Assembly: GCF_007109405.1 (NCBI RefSeq)
Contig: NZ_VJOY01000012.1
Span: 62,001-126,000, forward strand
Reading direction: 5' to 3'
DNA length: 64,000 nt
Source: Pseudomonas mangiferae
GTDB taxonomy: Bacteria > Pseudomonadota > Gammaproteobacteria > Pseudomonadales > Pseudomonadaceae
The position numbers were made by a program, and so were the translations under genes. This document shows positions 58,915 through 64,000 of this stretch, in pieces. The first letter of the stretch is position 1. Each line of letters begins with the position of its first letter. The notes under the pieces were generated by a model. It saw nothing but the letters and a program-made list of their open reading frames with translations. It did no database searches and was not told the origin of the DNA.

Positions 58915-61851
58915 ATGGCACGGATGCCGGTGGATTTCGCCGCGTTGCGCCGGGAGCTGGAAGGCCGCCAGGGCCGCCGTTACTGGCGCGGGCTGGACGA
59001 GCTGGCGCAACGGCCCGAGGTGCAGGCGTTCCTGGAGGCGGAATTCCCCGGCGCGGCGCCGCAGCTGGATCGCCGCCGCTTCTTGCAACTGATGGGCGCC
59101 TCCCTGGCCATGGCCGGCCTCGCCGCCTGCGGCGAGACCCCCGAGCAGGCGGTGCCCTATGTGGAACAGCCGGAGAACCTGATCCCCGGCCGGCCCCTGT
59201 GGTATGCCAGCGCCGTGCCGTTCGCCGGCTACGCCCAGCCGGTGCTGGGCAAGACCCACGCCGGCCGTCCCACCAAGCTGGAAGGCAACCCCGACCACCC
59301 GCTGTCCGCCGGCGCCTGCGACGCGTTCACCCAGGCTGCGGTGCTCCAGCTCTACGACCCGGACCGCTCCCAGGCGCCGCGTTACAAGGGCCGCGAGAGC
59401 AGCTGGGCGGCGTTCCAGCGGGCCATCGCCCAGTACCGGCCACGCCTGGACGCCGAGCAGGGCCGCGGGCTGCACCTGGTCTGCGGGGCCAGCAGCTCGC
59501 CGACCCTGGCGCGCCAGCTGGACGCCCTGCGCCAACGCTGGCCACGGGCGCGGCTGTACCACGGCGAGGCATTCGCCGAATCCGCCCGTTACGCCGCTAC
59601 CCGCGCCGCCTTCGGCGAGCCCCTGGAAACCCGTCTGTACCTGGACAAGGCCGAGGTAGTGCTGACCCTGGACGACGACCTGCTGGGCCCCGGCCCGCGC
59701 CAGACCCCGCTGCAGCGTGGCTGGGCACAGCGCCGCCGGGCCGCCGCGGAAGGGCAGGGCGAGGCCTCGCTGTACGCCGTCGAGGCACTGCCCGGGCTGA
59801 CCGGCGCGGCGGCGCGGGAGCGCCTGGCCCTGGCCCCTTCGCAGCTACCGGCCCTGGCCTGGGCGCTGGCCGCTGTCCTGGGCGAGCCGGTCGTCGCCGA
59901 CCCCGACCTGGCGCCCGCCACCCGGGCCTGGGTCGAACGGGTGGCGGCGCACCTGCAGGCCGCCCGCGGCCGCAGCCTGATCAGCGCCGGCGCCCACCTG
60001 CCGGTGGCGGTGCAGGCCCTGGTGCAGCGCCTCAACCAGCGCCTGGGCAACCTGGGGATCACCGTCGACCACGCCGCGCCGGTGCTGCTGGGGCATGCCG
60101 ACGAGGCGCCCTGGGAGGACCTGGCGAGCCTGAGCGACCGGCTGCGAGCGGGTGAAGTGGAATGCCTGCTGCTGCTGGACTGCAACCCGGTCTACAGCGC
60201 CCCCGACGCCCTGGGCCTGGTGGATGCCTTCACGCGGGCGCCGCTGCGCCTGCATGTCGGCCCCTATTACGACGAGAGCGCCGCCCACTGCCAATGGCAC
60301 CTGGCCCTGGCCCACCCCCTGGAAAGCTGGAGCGACGTGCGCGGCGTCGACGGCAGCGCCTGCCTGGTGCAACCCCTGGTGCGCCCCTTGTACAGCGCCC
60401 GCTCGCTCCACGAAATCCTCGCCCTGTGCCTGGAGGACCGCGAGCCCGATGGCCTGGCCCTGGTCCGCGAGACCTGGCGCGAGGTGGACGAAACAGCCTG
60501 GCGCGCGGCCCTGGCCAGGGGCCTGGTGGAGCCCGCGGCCGCGCCCCGGCCGGTGCCCCCGGCCCTCGCGCCGCAGCCCGATGCCGACGGCCAGGCCGCG
60601 GGCGAGGCGGGCGGGCGCCTGGAACTGCGCATCGCCCCGGACCCCTGCGTCTGGGATGGCCGCTTCGCCAACCTGGGCTGGCTGCAGGAGTTGCCCAAGC
60701 CCTTCAGCAAGCTCACCTGGGACAACGTGGTGGGCCTGTCTCCCGCACTGGCCGAACGCTACGGCGTGGCCAACGGCGACCTGCTGGAGGTGAGCCTGGG
60801 GGACCGCCGGCTGCGCGGCCCGGCCTGGATCGAGCCCGGCCAGGCCGAGACCCTGGTGGCGCTCTACGCCGGCTACGGCCGCAGCCGCGCCGGGCGCGTC
60901 GGCAACGGCCTGGGCTATCGCGCCGCGGCGCTGCTGGCGCGGGACGGCGGCGTCGACGGCCTGGACGTGCGCCTGGCGCCGGTGGGCGAGCGGGTCGAAC
61001 TGGCCAGCACTCAGTTGCACCACGCCCTGGACGGCCGCGACCTGCTGCGCAGTATGAGCCGCGCCGACGCTGCCCGGACCCCGGCACCACCCCGGGAATT
61101 GCCCACCCTGTACCGCTCCGTCACCCCGGAGGGGCCGCAGTGGGGCATGTCCATCGACCTCGACTTGTGCACCGGCTGCAACGCCTGCGTCACCGCCTGC
61201 CAGGCGGAGAACAACATCGCTGTGGTGGGCAAGGAGCAGGTGGCCGCCGGCCGCGCCATGCACTGGCTGCGCATCGACCACTACTACGAGGGCGGCCTCG
61301 ACGCGCCGCGCTCGGCGTTCCAGCCGGTGCCCTGCATGCACTGCGAGCAGGCACCCTGCGAGACCGGCTGCCCGGTGAGCGCCACCGTGCACGGCCACGA
61401 CGGCCTCAATGAGATGGTCTACAACCGCTGCATCGGCACCCGCACCTGTTCCTCCTTCTGCCCCTACAAGGTGCGGCGCTTCAACTGGTACGACTGGAAC
61501 GCCCAGGACGCACCGTCCCTGGAGGCCCAGCGCAACCCCAACGTCAGCGTGCGCGGGCGTGGCGTCATGGAGAAATGCACCTACTGTGTGCAGCGCATCA
61601 GCGAGGCGCGCATCGAGGCGAAGAAGGCCGGCCGGCCCATCGCCGATGGTGAGGTGCGCACCGCCTGCCAGCAGACCTGCCCGTCCGGCGCCATCGTCTT
61701 CGGCGACCTGGCCGACCCCGCCAGCGCGGTGAACCGGGCGCGGGATTCCGCCCGCCGCTACGCCCTGCTGGAGGAACTCAACACCCGGCCGCGGACCACT
61801 TACCTGGCGCGCCTGGACGACGAGCCGGGGGAGGGGGCCGAACATGGCTGA
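58915..61851 (+). CDS. actB: Alternative complex III subunit B, molybdopterin-oxidoreductase-like plus iron-sulfur domain
   Basis: 978-aa fusion. A Tat-type signal LDRRRFLQLMGASLAMAGLA is at about residues 45-65. The large domain (about 80-730) is of the molybdopterin oxidoreductase fold but, as in ActB, does not show a molybdenum-ligand Cys/Ser site. The C-terminal domain (about 740-975) holds four cluster motifs: CTGCNACVTACQ, CMHCEQAPCETGCP, CIGTRTCSSFCP, CTYCVQRI...CQQTCP. Start taken at ATG 58915; GTG 58906 and ATG 58924 are alternatives. Overlaps actC by eight bases. Confidence 0.92.
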   Translation: MARMPVDFAALRRELEGRQGRRYWRGLDELAQRPEVQAFLEAEFPGAAPQLDRRRFLQLMGASLAMAGLAACGETPEQAVPYVEQPENLIPGRPLWYASAVPFAGYAQPVLGKTHAGRPTKLEGNPDHPLSAGACDAFTQAAVLQLYDPDRSQAPRYKGRESSWAAFQRAIAQYRPRLDAEQGRGLHLVCGASSSPTLARQLDALRQRWPRARLYHGEAFAESARYAATRAAFGEPLETRLYLDKAEVVLTLDDDLLGPGPRQTPLQRGWAQRRRAAAEGQGEASLYAVEALPGLTGAAARERLALAPSQLPALAWALAAVLGEPVVADPDLAPATRAWVERVAAHLQAARGRSLISAGAHLPVAVQALVQRLNQRLGNLGITVDHAAPVLLGHADEAPWEDLASLSDRLRAGEVECLLLLDCNPVYSAPDALGLVDAFTRAPLRLHVGPYYDESAAHCQWHLALAHPLESWSDVRGVDGSACLVQPLVRPLYSARSLHEILALCLEDREPDGLALVRETWREVDETAWRAALARGLVEPAAAPRPVPPALAPQPDADGQAAGEAGGRLELRIAPDPCVWDGRFANLGWLQELPKPFSKLTWDNVVGLSPALAERYGVANGDLLEVSLGDRRLRGPAWIEPGQAETLVALYAGYGRSRAGRVGNGLGYRAAALLARDGGVDGLDVRLAPVGERVELASTQLHHALDGRDLLRSMSRADAARTPAPPRELPTLYRSVTPEGPQWGMSIDLDLCTGCNACVTACQAENNIAVVGKEQVAAGRAMHWLRIDHYYEGGLDAPRSAFQPVPCMHCEQAPCETGCPVSATVHGHDGLNEMVYNRCIGTRTCSSFCPYKVRRFNWYDWNAQDAPSLEAQRNPNVSVRGRGVMEKCTYCVQRISEARIEAKKAGRPIADGEVRTACQQTCPSGAIVFGDLADPASAVNRARDSARRYALLEELNTRPRTTYLARLDDEPGEGAEHG

Positions 61852-63241
61852 GTGGCGCTCGTCCGACCTGCCGCCGCCGGGGCCGATCCTCCACGGCACC
61901 GGGCACTTCCTGCCGCGGGACCTGAGCGACCAGGAAGTCTCCCGGCGCATCCTCGACGTCGCCCACCAGTTCCCCCGGCCCCGGGCCTGGTGGTGCCTGT
62001 TCGGCCTCGGCGGGGTGCTGCTGGGGCTCTACCTGCTGTCGGTGATCGTGCTGTTCTGGAACGGCGTGGGCGTCTGGGGCAACAACACCCCGGTGAACTG
62101 GGCGTTCGACATCCTCAACTACATCTGGTGGCTGGGCATCGGCCACGCCGGCACCTTCATCTCCGCGCTGCTGCTGTTGCTGGAGCGGCCCTGGCGCAAC
62201 TCCCTGAACCGCCTGGCGGAACTGATGACCCTGATGGCGGTGGTCTGCGCCGGGCTCTACCCGATCCTGCACCTGGGGCGGCCATGGCTGTTCTACTGGA
62301 CCATGCCCTATCCCAACAGCATGGGCCTGTGGCCGCAGTTCAAGAGCCCCACCGCCTGGGACATGTTCGCCGTGGTGACCTACCTGGTGGTGTCTGCGCT
62401 GTTCCTCTACCTGGGCGCGCTGCCGGACTTCGCCGCCGCCCGCGACCGTGCCCGCCGGCGCGGCGCCCAGGTGGCCTATGGCCTGCTGGCCCTGGGCTGG
62501 CGCGGCTCGAACCGGCAATGGGGCCACTGGCGGCGGGCCTACCGGGCGATCGCCCTGCTGGCGGTGCCCCTGGTGTTCGCGGTGTCCAGCGGCTACTCGT
62601 TCCTCATGGCCCTGGGGGACCAGGCGGGCTGGCACTCCACGGTGTTCCCGCCGTACTTCGTCGCCGGCGCGGTGTTCTCCGGCTTCGCCCTGGTGTCGCT
62701 GATCGCCATCGGCCTGCGCTGGTTGCTGTGCATCGAGGCGCTGATCACCCCGCGCCACCTGGACATGCTCGGCCGGCTGCTGCTGGCCACCGGCTGGATG
62801 ACCGCCTACGGCTATTTCGCCGACGTGTTCATGGCCTTCTATTCCGGTGATCGCCACGAGATCGATGTGACGATGGCGCGCCTGGCCGGGCCCACCGCCT
62901 GGAGCTTCTGGCTGGCCATCGGCTGCAACGTCGGCCTGCTGCAGGCCCTCTGGTGGCGCCGCGTGCGGCAGAGCCCGCGGGCCCTGGCGGCGGTGGCCCT
63001 GGCCGTGCTGGTGGGGATGTGGGCGGAGCGCTTCATGCTGCTGATCACTCCGCAGACCACCGACCATCTGCTGTCGGCCTGGCGCGGCTACACGCCGTCG
63101 TTCTGGGAAATCTCGTTGTTCATCGGCAGCTTCGGCGTGTTCATCGTGCCGTTCAGCCTGTTCATCCGCTTCGTGCCCATGGTCTCGGCCTTCGAGCTCA
63201 AGCAGGTGCTGCACCGGGAACGGGAGGCCCGCCATGGCTGA
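61844..63241 (+). CDS. actC: Alternative complex III subunit C, NrfD/PsrC-like quinol-binding membrane protein
   Basis: 465-aa membrane protein with ten or so helices (LFGLGGVLLGLYLLSVIVLF; LGIGHAGTFISALLLLLERP; LWPQFKSPTAWDMFAVVTYL). NrfD/PsrC family; it carries the quinol oxidation site and possibly the proton path. His and Asp in WLGIGHAGTF and SPTAWDMF are the conserved positions. Overlaps actB before and actD after, indicating tight coupling. Confidence 0.93.
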   Translation: MAEWRSSDLPPPGPILHGTGHFLPRDLSDQEVSRRILDVAHQFPRPRAWWCLFGLGGVLLGLYLLSVIVLFWNGVGVWGNNTPVNWAFDILNYIWWLGIGHAGTFISALLLLLERPWRNSLNRLAELMTLMAVVCAGLYPILHLGRPWLFYWTMPYPNSMGLWPQFKSPTAWDMFAVVTYLVVSALFLYLGALPDFAAARDRARRRGAQVAYGLLALGWRGSNRQWGHWRRAYRAIALLAVPLVFAVSSGYSFLMALGDQAGWHSTVFPPYFVAGAVFSGFALVSLIAIGLRWLLCIEALITPRHLDMLGRLLLATGWMTAYGYFADVFMAFYSGDRHEIDVTMARLAGPTAWSFWLAIGCNVGLLQALWWRRVRQSPRALAAVALAVLVGMWAERFMLLITPQTTDHLLSAWRGYTPSFWEISLFIGSFGVFIVPFSLFIRFVPMVSAFELKQVLHREREARHG

Positions 63242-63746
63242 GCCCCGCCACGGCCTGCTGGCCGAATTCGCCGATGCCCGGGCGCTGATGACGGCCATGG
63301 GCGAAGCCCGCGCCCGCGGCCACCGGTGTCTGGAGGCGTTCAGCCCGTTCCCCCTGGAAGAGCTGGAGCCGGCGGATCGCCGGGTCAGCTACATCGCCCT
63401 GGGGGGCGGCCTGTTCGGCGCGGCCCTGGGCCTGCTGATGCAGGTGGGCGGCAGCCTCGACTATCCCCTGGACATCGGCGGCCGGCCGTTGCTGGCCTGG
63501 CCGTCGTTCATCACCGTGACCTTCGTCCTGGCGGTGCTGTTCGCTGTGCTGGCAACCGTCCTCGGCCTGCTGCTGTGCTGCCGCCTGCCGCGGCTGAACC
63601 ACCCGCTGTTCGACGCGGAAGCGTTTGCCCGGGCTTCCGAGGACCGCTTCCTGCTGCTGGTGATGGATGAGCCGCCATTCTCCCGCGCCGACACCGCCGC
63701 CTGGCTCGCAGGGCGGGCCCTGAGCGTGGACGAGGTGACCCTGTGA
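63234..63746 (+). CDS. actD: Alternative complex III subunit D (DUF3341)
   Basis: 170-aa membrane protein with two helices (about 54-72 YIALGGGLFGAALGLLMQV and 92-115 SFITVTFVLAVLFAVLATVL) and the DUF3341 pattern GLLAEFADARALMTAM, CLEAFSPFPLEEL, HPLFDAEAFARASEDRFLLL. Structural subunit of alternative complex III. Overlaps actC by eight bases; its stop overlaps the actE GTG (GTGA). Confidence 0.92.
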   Translation: MAEPRHGLLAEFADARALMTAMGEARARGHRCLEAFSPFPLEELEPADRRVSYIALGGGLFGAALGLLMQVGGSLDYPLDIGGRPLLAWPSFITVTFVLAVLFAVLATVLGLLLCCRLPRLNHPLFDAEAFARASEDRFLLLVMDEPPFSRADTAAWLAGRALSVDEVTL

Positions 63747-64000
63747 ACGCCCGCTGGCACGCCGGAGTGGTGCTGCTCCTGGCGCTGGGCGGTGCCGGCT
63801 GCGACGACATGAGCCGCCAGCACAAGGCCCAGGACCAGGCCGCCAGCACGTTCTTCGCCGACGGCAAGGTGGACCAGGCGCCGCCGCCGGGGGTGGTATC
63901 CCGGGAACAGGCGGCCCGCGACGCCGAGCTGGCCCGGCGCCCGCCCCTGGATGCCGCGCTGCTGGCCCGGGGCGCCGAGCGCTACCGCATCTACTGCGCG
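63743..64000 (+). CDS. actE: Alternative complex III subunit E, cytochrome c lipoprotein, N-terminal part (cut by window edge)
   Basis: 86 codons are in the window, starting at GTG 63743 (GTGA overlap with actD). VNARWHAGVVLLLALGGAGC is a lipoprotein signal with lipobox Cys20. The sequence then reaches LLARGAERYRIYCA, the start of a class I cytochrome c motif (YRIYCAxCHG in relatives); the haem site lies just past the edge. Later genes of the operon (actF, oxidase) are out of view. Confidence 0.85.
   Translation, partial: MNARWHAGVVLLLALGGAGCDDMSRQHKAQDQAASTFFADGKVDQAPPPGVVSREQAARDAELARRPPLDAALLARGAERYRIYCA

Overview
The window looks like chromosome of a high-GC Pseudomonas (sensu lato). The grounds are the gene content (minCDE-rluA, the glpFKRD block, argF, argG-gloA, pyrC-rnt-motY, nth next to rnf genes, metG-mrp), ArgR sites of the Pseudomonas type, and several small families that are largely pseudomonad. 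The species cannot be fixed from sequence reading alone. No tRNA, rRNA, CRISPR array, prophage or intact insertion sequence was seen.

Layout. 1-5.3 kb: end of an M18 aminopeptidase, rluA, minE-minD-minC, a lipid A acyltransferase and a patatin-like phospholipase. 5.2-12.7 kb: a Fur-type ferri-siderophore locus read leftward (ECF sigma, anti-sigma, STN-containing TonB receptor, secreted esterase, PepSY membrane reductase and small membrane proteins joined by start/stop overlaps). 12.7-21 kb: pirin, then glycerol use (glpD, glpR, glpK, glpF), a YbaK deacylase and a second glycerol kinase. 21-24.2 kb: a PhzF-family protein, then argF coupled to an orphan ABC ATPase, with tandem ArgR sites upstream. 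24.3-29.2 kb: an accessory stress cluster of small genes (PLDc_N membrane protein, KGG-repeat protein, two DUF892 ferritin-like proteins, DUF3606, iron-permease-like protein, DUF3509) containing the wreck of a manganese catalase gene and a MITE-like element. 29.7-33.9 kb: a very large CheB-CheR-PAS-histidine kinase-receiver hybrid.

34-41.7 kb: secreted protein, lipoprotein nuclease, RraB-like protein, rnt-pyrC, motY, argG (three tandem ArgR sites), gloA and a flavodoxin-fold oxidoreductase. 41.7-47.9 kb: a non-coding, AT-richer gap followed by what looks like the collapsed remains of a type II polyketide/aryl-polyene-like operon: ACP with a zinc-ribbon tail (frameshifted), an intact ketosynthase, a ketosynthase-like protein lacking the catalytic residues, a truncated ketosynthase, and a ketosynthase fragment fused to the C-terminal half of an MMPL exporter. 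48-54.8 kb: MerR regulator, a 60-aa envelope protein, nth and an rnf operon without rnfC (its tail-like repeats sit on RnfB), then a DUF4349 lipoprotein. 54.8-64 kb: metG, mrp/apbC and the start of an alternative complex III operon (actA-actE), which transfers electrons from quinol towards cytochrome c or a terminal oxidase.

The best candidates for a second look are the decayed polyketide operon, the broken catalase within the stress cluster, the RnfB/RnfC-tail arrangement, and small regulatory structures (perfect hairpin before the KGG gene, sigma-54 promoter before the DUF3509 gene, phased ArgR sites).
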